This document shows positions 1 to 7,836 of a DNA stretch of 11,745 nucleotides, piece by piece. The DNA is from CAYTGR01 sp964437445 (GTDB taxonomy: Bacteria > Chloroflexota > Anaerolineae > B4-G1 > SLSP01): contig CAYTGR010000087.1 in the NCBI GenBank assembly GCA_964437445.1, positions 1 through 11,745 on the forward strand. Direction: 5' to 3'. Position 1 is the stretch's first letter. Every line of letters begins with the position of its first letter. The notes under the pieces are model-generated. The model had not been told where the DNA came from. It worked only from the letters and a program-made list of their open reading frames with translations, and did no database searches. The position numbers and the translations under genes are program-made.

Positions 1-58
1 GCAGGCGTTTCTTGGCTGGCCGCTGAAAGGGAGAACGCCTAAAGGCGTCACTACATTC
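1..58. repeat. Small palindrome with CACTACA tail, left of gap
   Basis: This 58-bp stub left of the assembly gap has no readable gene. It contains a short perfect palindrome at 35-48 (ACGCCT, AA, AGGCGT), followed directly by CACTACA. The same layout, a 6-bp GC-rich stem with a 2-nt centre and then a CACTACA tail, recurs at 287-308, so the two probably belong to one intergenic palindromic element family. The arms differ in sequence while the tail is conserved. What the element does is unknown. Confidence 0.45.
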
Positions 59-158
59 NNNNNNNNNNNNNNNNNNNNNNNNNNNNNNNNNNNNNNNNNN
101 NNNNNNNNNNNNNNNNNNNNNNNNNNNNNNNNNNNNNNNNNNNNNNNNNNNNNNNNNN
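59..158. other. Assembly gap (100 Ns)
   Basis: There are exactly 100 consecutive N bases. A round 100 is the usual placeholder for a scaffold join of unknown size, so the true distance across it cannot be taken from this sequence. The gap directly abuts a tetranucleotide repeat, which is a likely reason the assembly broke here. Confidence 0.99.
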
Positions 159-217
<59 letters not shown>

Positions 218-286
218 GTTACGCCTTCTAAGCCGGCTGGCTCATGACCGAATTTAATTTTTAAACTTCATCAGCGCGGCTCAGAC

Positions 287-308
287 GGCGCTGAAGCGCC
301 TCACTACA
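287..308 (+). repeat. Palindrome with CACTACA tail, second copy
   Basis: GGCGCT and AGCGCC form a perfect 6-bp stem around GA, followed by TCACTACAAA. It matches the layout of the element at 35-54 left of the gap. The stem letters differ but the complementarity is kept, which suggests selection for the hairpin or its spread as a small repeat family. Function unknown. Confidence 0.45.
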
Positions 309-393
309 AACTCAGAACGTTATTTTCAGATTTCATCCTTCCGCCTTCATCCTTTCAGAAGGCGTTCACCAGCCGTGGGATGAAAATGTGAGT

Positions 394-443
394 AGTGAGC
401 GGTAAGCAGGCAACAGGAGCTTCCTAACTGCTCTCTGCTCACT
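394..443. repeat. Imperfect inverted repeat, 16-bp arms
   Basis: The left arm at 394-409 (AGTGAGCGGTAAGCAG) pairs with the right arm at 428-443 (CTGCTCTCTGCTCACT) at 13 of 16 positions, with an 18-nt loop. It lies just upstream of the MBL gene. Together with the heptamer structure after that gene, it puts long inverted repeats on both sides of the gene. Confidence 0.5.
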
Positions 444-483
444 CCTTAACTGGTTTCTGTTTTCAAGGGAGGGAGGTCATTCC

Positions 484-1200
484 ATGCGAATTACAATGAT
501 CGGTCATAGCACGGTGCTGATTGAGGCGGCGGGCAAGAAGATCCTCACCGATCCTTATTTTGGCACGTGGGGCAACCCGGCTTATGTGCGAGTCGCGCCG
601 CCGGCACAACCGCGCGCGGCGCTGCGCGACGTGGACCTGGTGCTGATCTCGCACAGCCATTGGGATCACACCGACCGGGCCTTCTTGCGGGCGCTGCCCG
701 TGGAGACGCCGGTGCTTGTGCCGGCACGCGCGCGGCTGCCGATGACGTTAGTGGGCGTCCGGCGTCCGCTCGGGCTAGCCGTCTGGGAGGAACATCGCGT
801 CGGTCCCCTCACGGTGACGGCCGTGCCGGCGCTCCACATGGTCGTGACCAGTGGTTTTGTGCTCCAGGCTGAGGGCCAGACGGTTTACTTTGCCGGGGAC
901 ACGTTCTACCGGCCGTTCATGCGGGAGATCGGGCAGCGCTTTCGGTTGGACGTGGCGTTGCTGCCGGTGACCACCTACCGCATCCCGATGACGATGGGCG
1001 AGCGCGAGGCCGTCCACGCCGTGCAAGACCTGCAGCCGGCCGTTGTCATCCCGATCCACCTGGGGTTGCGACCGCGGTCCCCCCTGTTGCGCACCAACCA
1101 TAGCCCTGCCGGGTTTGCTCGCCGCGCCCGCGAGGCCGGTTTGACCACCTCAGTGGTGATCCTGAACAACGGCGAGAGTTACGAAGTGGAGAAGCAGTAA
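484..1200 (+). CDS. MBL-fold metal-dependent hydrolase (UlaG/YtkL-like)
   Basis: Predicted cytosolic metallo-beta-lactamase-fold hydrolase of 238 residues, a usual length for the compact single-domain UlaG/YtkL-type group. The N-terminal GHSTVLIE (7-14) and TDPYF (22-26) match that group. The dinuclear metal site is visible as HSHWDH (57-62), a further histidine at H118, the bridging aspartate in GDT (D139) and a late histidine in PIHLG (H192). There is no signal peptide or membrane segment. The start is fixed by a strong purine-rich ribosome binding site at 467-476 (GGGAGGGAGG), 7 nt before ATG. The gene stands alone, with inverted repeats on both sides, and converges with the membrane protein gene to its right. 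The substrate cannot be told from sequence: UlaG relatives include lactonases and phosphodiesterase-like enzymes, and many are uncharacterised. The fold is near certain; the reaction is not known. Confidence 0.93.
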   Translation: MRITMIGHSTVLIEAAGKKILTDPYFGTWGNPAYVRVAPPAQPRAALRDVDLVLISHSHWDHTDRAFLRALPVETPVLVPARARLPMTLVGVRRPLGLAVWEEHRVGPLTVTAVPALHMVVTSGFVLQAEGQTVYFAGDTFYRPFMREIGQRFRLDVALLPVTTYRIPMTMGEREAVHAVQDLQPAVVIPIHLGLRPRSPLLRTNHSPAGFARRAREAGLTTSVVILNNGESYEVEKQ

Positions 1201-1218
1201 ACGGGGGCGGTGTGGAAG

Positions 1219-1305
1219 AAGCGTGAAACGTGAAACATAACGAGACGCTCCGCGGGACCTGACGTTTCACGCTTCACGCTTTACGTTTCACGTTTCACGT
1301 TTTAA
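1219..1305. repeat. Heptamer-built inverted repeat between convergent genes
   Basis: The left half has two tandem GTGAAAC heptamers (1223-1236). The right half has five tandem heptamers of the GTTTCAC type (1264-1298; units GTTTCAC, GCTTCAC, GCTTTAC, GTTTCAC, GTTTCAC) and a partial sixth. The left arm 1219-1236 can pair almost fully with 1285-1302 (one G-T change) or in an alternative register with 1264-1281, so several competing hairpins are possible. It sits exactly between the 3' ends of two convergent genes and probably acts as a bidirectional transcription end. The right end has TTTT for the rightward transcript, but there is no strict hairpin plus U-tract. Confidence 0.7.
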
Positions 1306-1314
1306 TTTGCCGGT

Positions 1315-1836
1315 TCACTCTGTCAGGAAGATGTCGGTGCCGCAGTACGGGCAGCGGATGACTCCCTTGCCGGCCAGCTGCAATTCTCCGTTGCAATTGG
1401 GGCAACGCGAACCGGCCTTCAGCTTGGCGGCGTCCTGAGAGTAGAGCATCCCTTCCTGCCAGTTGATGTAGCCGGCGAAAAACCCTTTGTCCACCAGATC
1501 GTAAATCATCCCCTTGAGGCCGTCGCGGGTAGTGCCGATCTCCAGCGCGGCTTGCGCCACGTTGATCTGCCCCTGGGCCTGAATGAGTCCCAGCAGCTTG
1601 CGTTCCTGCTGGACGTAAGCCATCTCCTTGGACTCCTGGCGGCCTTTGACCTGCATGAAAACGCCGATGCCGATGAGCGGCGCGGCAATGATGGCGGCCA
1701 GCCCCAGGCCTAAGATGGCCGCTGCGATATCTAATTTACCGGCCACTGCCTGAGCGACTAACCAAAGGATGGCTAACAGGACAATCCCCGCACCAGCCAC
1801 AATCAAGATGATCCCCAAAGTTTTCCCTGTGTTCAT
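1315..1836 (-). CDS. Two-TM membrane protein with winged-helix-like middle and C-terminal zinc ribbon
   Basis: Hypothetical protein of 173 residues that I cannot assign to a named family. Two hydrophobic helices (about 7-30 and 36-61) form an N-terminal membrane hairpin. A charged segment follows, and then about 70 residues resembling a small winged-helix fold (start near KLLGLIQAQGQINVAQAALE). The C-terminus is a zinc ribbon with cysteine pairs C145/C148 and C162/C165, the second reading CPYCG. This layout suggests the soluble part faces the cytosol and could bind nucleic acid or a partner protein while anchored; that is inference. A clear GGGAGG ribosome binding site (plus-strand 1842-1847) lies 5 nt before ATG. 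It is divergent from the glycosyltransferase gene and shares a short control region with it. It is probably a real gene, given the intact zinc motif and binding site. Confidence 0.85.
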   Translation of the reverse strand: MNTGKTLGIILIVAGAGIVLLAILWLVAQAVAGKLDIAAAILGLGLAAIIAAPLIGIGVFMQVKGRQESKEMAYVQQERKLLGLIQAQGQINVAQAALEIGTTRDGLKGMIYDLVDKGFFAGYINWQEGMLYSQDAAKLKAGSRCPNCNGELQLAGKGVIRCPYCGTDIFLTE

Positions 1837-1877
1837 GGTTTCCTCCCACCAAAGATTAGGGGTTGACTCTCAAGTCT

Positions 1878-1926
1878 ATTTTACCCGAATCTACCGTTGC
1901 CGCCACTCTCTTAACGGTGGTAAAAT
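1878..1926. promoter_or_regulatory. Divergent promoter region, GGTAAAAT -10 elements on both strands
   Basis: On the plus strand, TTGCCG (1897-1902) and TAAAAT (1921-1926) are 18 bp apart and fit a sigma-70-type promoter. Its transcript would begin near 1933, at the ATG at 1934. On the minus strand the same -10 word, GGTAAAAT, occurs (TAAAAT at 1878-1883), but its -35 is poor. The inverted repeat ACCGTT (1893-1898) and AACGGT (1913-1918), with centres 20 bp apart, overlaps the -35 and abuts the -10, as an operator for a dimeric regulator would. The motif matches are read directly; promoter activity is inferred. Confidence 0.4.
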
Positions 1927-1933
1927 GGGGCCT

Positions 1934-3856
1934 ATGACCACGTTACAACGGTACTGGACGCGCTATCATACCTGGATCGGGGCGCTGCTCACGGCGGCGC
2001 TGCTGGCGGCCGGCTACGGCTTTGTGGTGCGACTGCCCTTTTTCCACGACGATTTGTTGATCATGCCCTGGTTGCGCGGTCACAGCTGGGGCGACATCTG
2101 GACGCAGACCGAGAACGGCACCTATTATCGCCCGCTGGCGTTTGTGATCTACAAAGCAGCGCTGCTGCTGCCGGTGACGGTACAGGCCGGTGTCTTGCAC
2201 GGCCTGACGTTGGCCTGTCACTGGGCGCTGGTGCTGGGGGGGATGGCTGTGGTGCGGCGGTGGGGCCGTGCGCCGGGCGAGGCGCTGCTGGCCGGTGTAT
2301 TGCTGGCCGTCTTCCCGTTCATGATCCAGGCCACCGTCTGGATCACGGCGCTCTCGCACCCGCTGGTGGCCGCCCTGGCGCTGCTGGCGCTCTATGGGAT
2401 GCTGCGGGCTGAAGAGGAGCACCGCCCGGCCTGGTGGGGGCTGAGCCTGGCGGCGACTGCGCTGGCGCCGCTGGCCCACGAGAGCGGCGTCGTCTGCTGC
2501 GTCCTGGTGGGCGGCTGGCTGCTCATTCGCTATGGCTGGCGGCGGGCCTGGCAGCGAGCCGGCTGGGTGGTCGCAGGCGGAGCGCTCAACGGTGGGGCCT
2601 TTCTGCTGCGGCAGGCCGTCATTGCCGGTGGTGGGACGCCGTTAGGGGCGCACTTCCAGGATTTTCCGCAGAACGTGATGTTTTTCCTGCACGGCCTGGT
2701 CTATCCGGCTGGGCCGTTGATCGGTTGGCTGGCGCTGCGGCGCGGCTGGCATGATTTCACGCTGATCGGCGTCACCGCATTGGTGCTGGCGGCCTGGTTG
2801 ATCTGGCGGGCCTGGCGCGAGCGAGAGTGGCGCTGGAGCGCGGCGGCGCTCTGGTGGTGGTTCTGGAGCGCGCTGCCGGCGGCGCTGCTGGTGGATTACG
2901 GGGGGCTGTTTGTCTCGCCCCGGCTTTACGTCTTTGTCGCGCCGGGGATTGTGTTGTTGTGGGCCGGATTGCTGGCCGATACCGCGCGGCGCTGGCGGTG
3001 GGTGCTGCGCGGGTTCCTGGCCGTGGGCGTGGGGGCCCTGTTAGTGCAGAATATTGCCTATTTGCGCCGCGAGCGGTCGCTGCTGACGGCGCTCAACACG
3101 CTCTATCAGCCGGTGCTCCAGCTGGCGCGCGCTGAGCCGCAGATTCCGCTGGGTGTAGTCAATCTGCCCCGCTGGTTGATTTGGCGTGACCGTCCCTACG
3201 TGCTGGTCTCCGATGGCATGGTCTTTGTGCCGCCCTATTCCGATTTCCGGTCGTTCGTCCAGGTCAATACCGGGACATGGGGGGCGGCCGACGCGGTGAC
3301 GTTCCCTCCGGTGCTGCAGGAGACCGATCCTGTCATTGGGTTTTTGGGTGAGACGGTGGACTGGGCCGGGTTGCGACAATTTGCCGTGGAACACCCCGCC
3401 GTCTGGCTGGCGCGCTACGAGGGGGGGCACTTTGTGCTGCGCGAGGTGGGGCAACTCACGCCCCATACCACGGCTGTGGCGTCGCCGTTGGCCTCTTTTG
3501 AGGGAGGAGGGCAGCTGGAAGTCGCAACCCTGGAGTCTCGCCCGGATGGCACCTGGGCCCTGACGCTCACCTGGTGGGCCGCCGGACCGGTGGAAGCGCA
3601 GGTCTTCGTCCATGTCATAGACGCCACCGGGGCCCTGGTGGCGCAGGCGGATGGCGCTGCGTTGGGCGGGATGGTCCCGTTGGCGGGCTGGCAGGCCGGC
3701 GACCGGCTCCGCGACGTGCGGACGCTGACGCTGCCGCCGGCGACAGCGCCCTACACGGTCCGTGTGGGGCTGTATAACGCCGCCGGTCGCCTGCCGGCGT
3801 TTCAGCAGGGGCAGCGCTGCCCTGAGGATGCTGTACTGGTGGGGACCATCCGGTGA
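1934..3856 (+). CDS. GT-C-fold membrane glycosyltransferase-like protein (family 39-like)
   Basis: Polytopic inner-membrane protein of 640 residues, probably transferring sugars from a polyprenyl-phosphate donor. About ten to twelve hydrophobic segments fill residues 15-375. The acidic FHDD at 37-40 in the first outer loop, YYRPL at 64-68 and HES near 182-184 resemble the DD, YRPL and KE motifs of the PMT/TMTC GT-C enzymes. Residues about 525-640 are a soluble beta-sandwich (VFVHVIDATG at 557-566, VGLYNAAGRL at 611-620), a domain common at the end of Chloroflexota GT-C proteins. The frame stays open upstream to 1769, but that extension overlaps the divergent gene and lacks hydrophobic character. 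ATG 1934, or ATG 1925 adding three residues, is the better start. The ribosome binding site is weak, with only GGGG 3 nt before the ATG, and translation may be leaderless. The acceptor is unknown and no partner glycosylation gene is adjacent. Confidence 0.82.
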   Translation: MTTLQRYWTRYHTWIGALLTAALLAAGYGFVVRLPFFHDDLLIMPWLRGHSWGDIWTQTENGTYYRPLAFVIYKAALLLPVTVQAGVLHGLTLACHWALVLGGMAVVRRWGRAPGEALLAGVLLAVFPFMIQATVWITALSHPLVAALALLALYGMLRAEEEHRPAWWGLSLAATALAPLAHESGVVCCVLVGGWLLIRYGWRRAWQRAGWVVAGGALNGGAFLLRQAVIAGGGTPLGAHFQDFPQNVMFFLHGLVYPAGPLIGWLALRRGWHDFTLIGVTALVLAAWLIWRAWREREWRWSAAALWWWFWSALPAALLVDYGGLFVSPRLYVFVAPGIVLLWAGLLADTARRWRWVLRGFLAVGVGALLVQNIAYLRRERSLLTALNTLYQPVLQLARAEPQIPLGVVNLPRWLIWRDRPYVLVSDGMVFVPPYSDFRSFVQVNTGTWGAADAVTFPPVLQETDPVIGFLGETVDWAGLRQFAVEHPAVWLARYEGGHFVLREVGQLTPHTTAVASPLASFEGGGQLEVATLESRPDGTWALTLTWWAAGPVEAQVFVHVIDATGALVAQADGAALGGMVPLAGWQAGDRLRDVRTLTLPPATAPYTVRVGLYNAAGRLPAFQQGQRCPEDAVLVGTIR

Positions 3857-3883
3857 CCGGCACGGCTGCTGTGCCGGTCACCG
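3851..3883. terminator. Perfect 13-bp hairpin between convergent genes
   Basis: CGGTGACCGGCAC and GTGCCGGTCACCG form a flawless 13-bp stem with a 7-nt loop (GGCTGCT). The stem includes the TGA stop of the glycosyltransferase gene and ends 28 bp before the stop of the convergent kinase gene. Its position and GC content fit a bidirectional terminator, although neither strand has a proper T-run after it. The following TTTCACGCTTT (3886-3896) resembles the heptamer repeats at 1264-1305. Confidence 0.65.
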
Positions 3884-3911
3884 ACTTTCACGCTTTGAGC
3901 GGTCGCCAGGA

Positions 3912-6900
3912 CTACGTTTTGAGCAGCGGCAACCGGACGATGATGCAGGTGCCCGGATGCGCCGGGTCATCGGTGAGCGGGCTGGCGGCGCACACCTGCC
4001 CGCCATGAGCCTCCACGATGATTTTGACCATCGCCAGCCCAATCCCCAGCCCTTTGTAATACTTGGCCCCCCGGTCCACCTGGTAAAAGCGCTCAAAGAT
4101 CCGGTCCAATTTGTCGGGTGGGATGCCGATGCCGGTGTCGCAGACCTTGAGCACAGCCGTTTCCCCCTCACAGTCCAGGCTCACGGTGACCTGACCGCCG
4201 GCCGGTGTGAATTTGCGCGCGTTGGCGAGCAGGTTGTCTATCACGCGCTGCAAGTTAACCGGCTCCCCCAACACCATGACGGTAGCGGCCAGCTGCTCCC
4301 TGAGCGTGAGGCCGGCTTCAGTGAATTGTGGGCGCAAATCTGAGACGGTCGTGCGCACCAATTCGGTCAGGTCCAGCGGCGTGTGGGGCGCTTCCGCCTC
4401 TTTCTGGCGGCGGGGATCCACCAGTACCAACATATCCTTGACCAACCGGTTCAACATGCGGATGCGGCCGGTAATGGCAGCGACCGAGCGCGCCTGCTCC
4501 GGTCGCAGCGGGCCTAACTCCCCGGCGTTGAGCAGCTCAGCATGGTTGAGGATGATGGTGACCGGGGTGGCGAAGTCGTGGGAGACGTTTTGCACGATGT
4601 TATCTTTCATGGTGTCCAGTTCGCGCTGCTGGGCCAATGCTTTGGCCATTTCCTCGGCTTGCTGTTGGGCCTGGGCAAAGAAACGGGCGTTTTGCAAGGC
4701 TAAGGCGATGGGCACGCTGAGCGCTTCTACCAGCTGCAGGTCTCGTTCGTCAAAATCGCCGGTTTGCTCGCCCAGCAGGCTGAGTACACCGATCAGCTGG
4801 CCGTGTGACTCCAGCGGCACATCCAGTGCAGTTTGGACCCATTCGTCCACACCGGGGATGAAGGTCCAGTAGGGATCCTGGCTGACGTCCAGGACCAGGG
4901 CCGAGCGGCGGGTACGGACGACCTGAGAGACGAGGCCGCTGCCGCCTGGCGCGGCGTTGATTTGCTGGCGTAACGTGACTAACGCCGGTTCCGAGACGCC
5001 CAGGCCGGCGACCGGGTCTAGCTGGTGGGTCGTTTCATCCCACAGGTAAAGCACGCCGCGTGCCGCGCCCAGTGTGGCGCCGAGCAGCTGAAGGGCCCGG
5101 TTGGCGACCTCTCGGAGGGCCAACGTTTCAGAAAGCGCCTGGGAAATGCTAAACAGCAGTGCCAGGCGGTTGCGTTCTTGTTCCAGGGAGTCCATCAGCC
5201 GCACATTTTCCAGCGTGGCGGCTACGTAACCGGCGAAGAGCTTCAAGCGTTGGGCATCTTGCTCGCTGAAACAGTCGGGGCGGGTGGCGTCCACACTCAA
5301 GAAGCCGATCACTTCGTCGCGTACCACCAGGGGCACTCCCAGGTAGGACCGGATAGCCTCGGTCTCCGGGACGATTTGCCACAGGTCGGAAGTGGTTGTA
5401 TCGGTGATCAGCAATGGCTCGCGCTTTTCCAGCATCCATTGGAATGTCGGCAGCTGCTGGATGTCAAATTGAGAGGCCTGGAGCACCGAGGCCTGCATCC
5501 CCGGCCCGGCGTAGCCCTCGTGGGCGGCCGGCCGCACATAGCCATTTTCCGCGGTCAGCATGATGTTGATCGCATCACCGGGCACGATGGTCAGCGCTAA
5601 GCGGGCCGTTTGTCGGAGCACCTCCTCGGCCGTCCGGGCCCGTGAGAGCACCAGCCCGGCTTGCGAGAGCGATTCCAGATAGCGCCGGGCCTGTTCGCGC
5701 TCGGTGACATCTATCAGAGTGCTGATGATGGCCGGCCGGCCACTATGGAGGATGCGCGTGCCGTAAACTTCAACATCAAATGTCGTGCCATCTTTGCGCA
5801 GGCCTTTGACGGCATAATGGACCGAACGTACCTCCCCGGTCAGCCGTTGGCGGATCTTTTCCGCCACCACCGGCCGGTCTTGGGGGATGACCAAATCCTC
5901 TGATCCTAGCCGGTTGATCAGCTCTTCGGGATCATCATAGCCAAACATGTTGGCCCCGGTCCGGTTGATGTAACGGAAGAGGCCGTCCTGAATAAGGATA
6001 ACCCCTACCGGAGCCTGTTCGGCCAGCCGGCGGAAGCGATCCTCGGAGGCCCGCAGAGCCTCCTCGTAGCGGGCCTGGCGGGCTTCAATTTCTATGCGTT
6101 CTAAAGCAAAGCCCAGGTCCCGAATCAACTCTTGCAGTAAGTCTTGCTCTTCGGGGTCAAAGGCGTGGGGATCTTCCGCACTGGCCGTCAGCCGGAACCG
6201 GCGCTCGCCGTTGACCAGGATGGGCAGGCTGAAGATGCCCAGCGGCATGGTTTCATCGCTGTCGCCCTCGGTCTTGACCATCGGTTGTGAGGGGGCAGCC
6301 GAACGCCCCGCATAGGTGAGGGGAGTTGGCATGGAGGACTGATCGGAGATCTCATCTATCCAGACGCCGTAGTATTGGCGATCCTGAACCAGGATGTGGC
6401 AGACTTCCTGCAGCAGCGCCTCGCGTTCGCGGATACGGACGATGGCCTGGTTGATGTTGCTGATGGCACGCAGGATGCGATTGAGCTTTTGGAGCTGCTG
6501 CTCTGCTTTGACCGCCTCGGTCACATCGCGGACGAGGCCCAGTACCGCGTTCTGACCTTCGTAGATGGTAGGGACGGCGGTTACTTCGGCCAGAAATTCG
6601 CTGCCGTCGGCGCGCAAGTTGGACTCGCGGTGAGGTTCAACCGGTTGCGCTTCCGCCAGTGTGGCCTCAATGTTGGCCTGGGCCAGTTGCCGGTGGGACG
6701 GCTGGATAAAATTCAGCACCGGGAGTCCTATGCCGGCCTGGGGAGAGGGCAGGCGGAGGATGTTCGCCAGTGCCGGGTTCACGTAGAGGAAACGTTCGCC
6801 GTCGTGGACAAAAACGCCGATCGGGACGGTTTCCACCAGGGCCCGGTAACGGCTTTCTGAAGCGGCCAGGGCTGCTGTCCGCTGCGCTACCAGCTGTTGC

Positions 6901-7742
6901 AGCCGACCGGCTCGCTCGTGAGAGCGCAGGGCCCAGGCCAGGGGGACTGCCGCCAGCATGGCCGGACCCAGCCAGAGGGCCAGTAACAGGTACCAGGGAG
7001 GGCCGGGCGGTGGTGTCGCCCAGCCCACGGTGATCTTCCAGGTCCCGCCACGGATGGGCAAGGTTTCGGTGACGGCCGGTTCGTAACGCGGCGGCTCACC
7101 CCAAAAGGGTTGCTCCAGACTGTCACTGATTTGAAGGGTGAAGCGCTCGTCCAGGTTGTGGCGGAGCGGTTCCATCACGGTATCAATCGTGAAGACGCTC
7201 TGCGCCAACCCGAGGAATTGGTCATCCTGGTAGATCGGGGTCCGCGCTACCGCGCCAGCCATGCCTTGTTGGAGCATGACCGGGTCGCTGAGGATGGTCT
7301 GGCGTTCCTGGATGGCCCGTTGGGTGTAGCCCCAGCTGGTGGTCGTGTGCAGGTCCAGGTTGAGGGCCGCTTCGTTGCCGGTCAGCGGATAGACATAGCG
7401 AATGATGGCGTTGGAATCGGCGTATTCTAACGCGCGGATGTTGGCATAAGGTCCGGCTAACAGCAGTTGGGCAAACTGTTCAAATTCCTGTTGGGTGGGG
7501 AAGGTGGGGTGGGTAAGAAAGAAGGCCTGAATGTTTTCGGCTGCGTCGGTTTTGCGTTGCAAGCTCTCGGCCAGATCAAAGCGCACCGCGACCGCCGTGC
7601 GATAGGCCAGCTGATAGGCGGCTTCTTTAGCCTGTTCGGATACCAGGTAAACTGTAATGCGGCTGGCGGTTAGGGAAATGAGCACCAGGAGCGGGATCAG
7701 CCAGAAATGTTTGATCAGCCCAGCCAGGCGGCCCTTTTTCAT
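3912..7742 (-). CDS. CHASE-PAS-GAF multi-sensor histidine kinase
   Basis: Membrane-bound sensor kinase of 1276 residues. A membrane helix (about 12-33) and a second (about 250-272) flank an extracytoplasmic CHASE domain (about 35-240), recognised by YVYPLTGNEAALNLDL and the QQG...ARTPIY stretch. The cytoplasm then holds PAS (296-410), a divergent GAF-like domain (about 425-555), PAS (566-685), GAF (690-850) and GAF (860-1020). The core has phosphoacceptor H1055 in SHDFATP, which keeps D and T at +1 and +4 but lacks the usual arginine. The ATPase domain follows with its N box (DNLLANARKF, 1169-1178), DTGIGI (1202-1207) and GLGIGLAM (1231-1238). There is no receiver domain, so a separate response regulator is needed. 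The start is supported by GGAGAAG 9 nt before ATG. It lies 94 bp downstream of the deaminase on the same strand and may be cotranscribed. The ligand is unknown. The family is certain; the partner is inferred. Confidence 0.95.
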   Translation of the reverse strand: MKKGRLAGLIKHFWLIPLLVLISLTASRITVYLVSEQAKEAAYQLAYRTAVAVRFDLAESLQRKTDAAENIQAFFLTHPTFPTQQEFEQFAQLLLAGPYANIRALEYADSNAIIRYVYPLTGNEAALNLDLHTTTSWGYTQRAIQERQTILSDPVMLQQGMAGAVARTPIYQDDQFLGLAQSVFTIDTVMEPLRHNLDERFTLQISDSLEQPFWGEPPRYEPAVTETLPIRGGTWKITVGWATPPPGPPWYLLLALWLGPAMLAAVPLAWALRSHERAGRLQQLVAQRTAALAASESRYRALVETVPIGVFVHDGERFLYVNPALANILRLPSPQAGIGLPVLNFIQPSHRQLAQANIEATLAEAQPVEPHRESNLRADGSEFLAEVTAVPTIYEGQNAVLGLVRDVTEAVKAEQQLQKLNRILRAISNINQAIVRIREREALLQEVCHILVQDRQYYGVWIDEISDQSSMPTPLTYAGRSAAPSQPMVKTEGDSDETMPLGIFSLPILVNGERRFRLTASAEDPHAFDPEEQDLLQELIRDLGFALERIEIEARQARYEEALRASEDRFRRLAEQAPVGVILIQDGLFRYINRTGANMFGYDDPEELINRLGSEDLVIPQDRPVVAEKIRQRLTGEVRSVHYAVKGLRKDGTTFDVEVYGTRILHSGRPAIISTLIDVTEREQARRYLESLSQAGLVLSRARTAEEVLRQTARLALTIVPGDAINIMLTAENGYVRPAAHEGYAGPGMQASVLQASQFDIQQLPTFQWMLEKREPLLITDTTTSDLWQIVPETEAIRSYLGVPLVVRDEVIGFLSVDATRPDCFSEQDAQRLKLFAGYVAATLENVRLMDSLEQERNRLALLFSISQALSETLALREVANRALQLLGATLGAARGVLYLWDETTHQLDPVAGLGVSEPALVTLRQQINAAPGGSGLVSQVVRTRRSALVLDVSQDPYWTFIPGVDEWVQTALDVPLESHGQLIGVLSLLGEQTGDFDERDLQLVEALSVPIALALQNARFFAQAQQQAEEMAKALAQQRELDTMKDNIVQNVSHDFATPVTIILNHAELLNAGELGPLRPEQARSVAAITGRIRMLNRLVKDMLVLVDPRRQKEAEAPHTPLDLTELVRTTVSDLRPQFTEAGLTLREQLAATVMVLGEPVNLQRVIDNLLANARKFTPAGGQVTVSLDCEGETAVLKVCDTGIGIPPDKLDRIFERFYQVDRGAKYYKGLGIGLAMVKIIVEAHGGQVCAASPLTDDPAHPGTCIIVRLPLLKT

Positions 7743-7836
7743 CCCCGTTTACTTCTCCGACCTGACGACTTAGGTGGCGCGTGCTCCAGGTCCCGGTATT
7801 TCACGCAGCCTTGGGTTGTGGGTCAGTGGGTGCGGG

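Larger units (their letters stand above)
218..483. other. Gene-free intergenic stretch upstream of the MBL gene
   Basis: No coding region can be supported here. The stretch holds an AT-rich patch (about 250-270), the palindrome with CACTACA tail at 287-308, a hairpin at 342-364 (CGCCTTC, 9-nt loop, GAAGGCG) and a larger imperfect inverted repeat at 394-443. The 9-mer ACGCCTTCT at 221-229 has its exact reverse complement at 357-365, so a long-range pairing across the region is possible. I found no convincing promoter for the MBL gene, although its ribosome binding site is clear at the right end. Confidence 0.6.

Noticed and set aside
1769..1933. Upstream extension of the glycosyltransferase frame
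   Set aside because: It overlaps the divergent membrane protein gene and its ribosome binding site, and the extra 55 residues look like chance translation before a normal first membrane segment.
3912..7742. Kinase as a hybrid with its own receiver domain
   Set aside because: The C-terminus ends directly after the ATPase domain, with no aspartate-bearing receiver segment.
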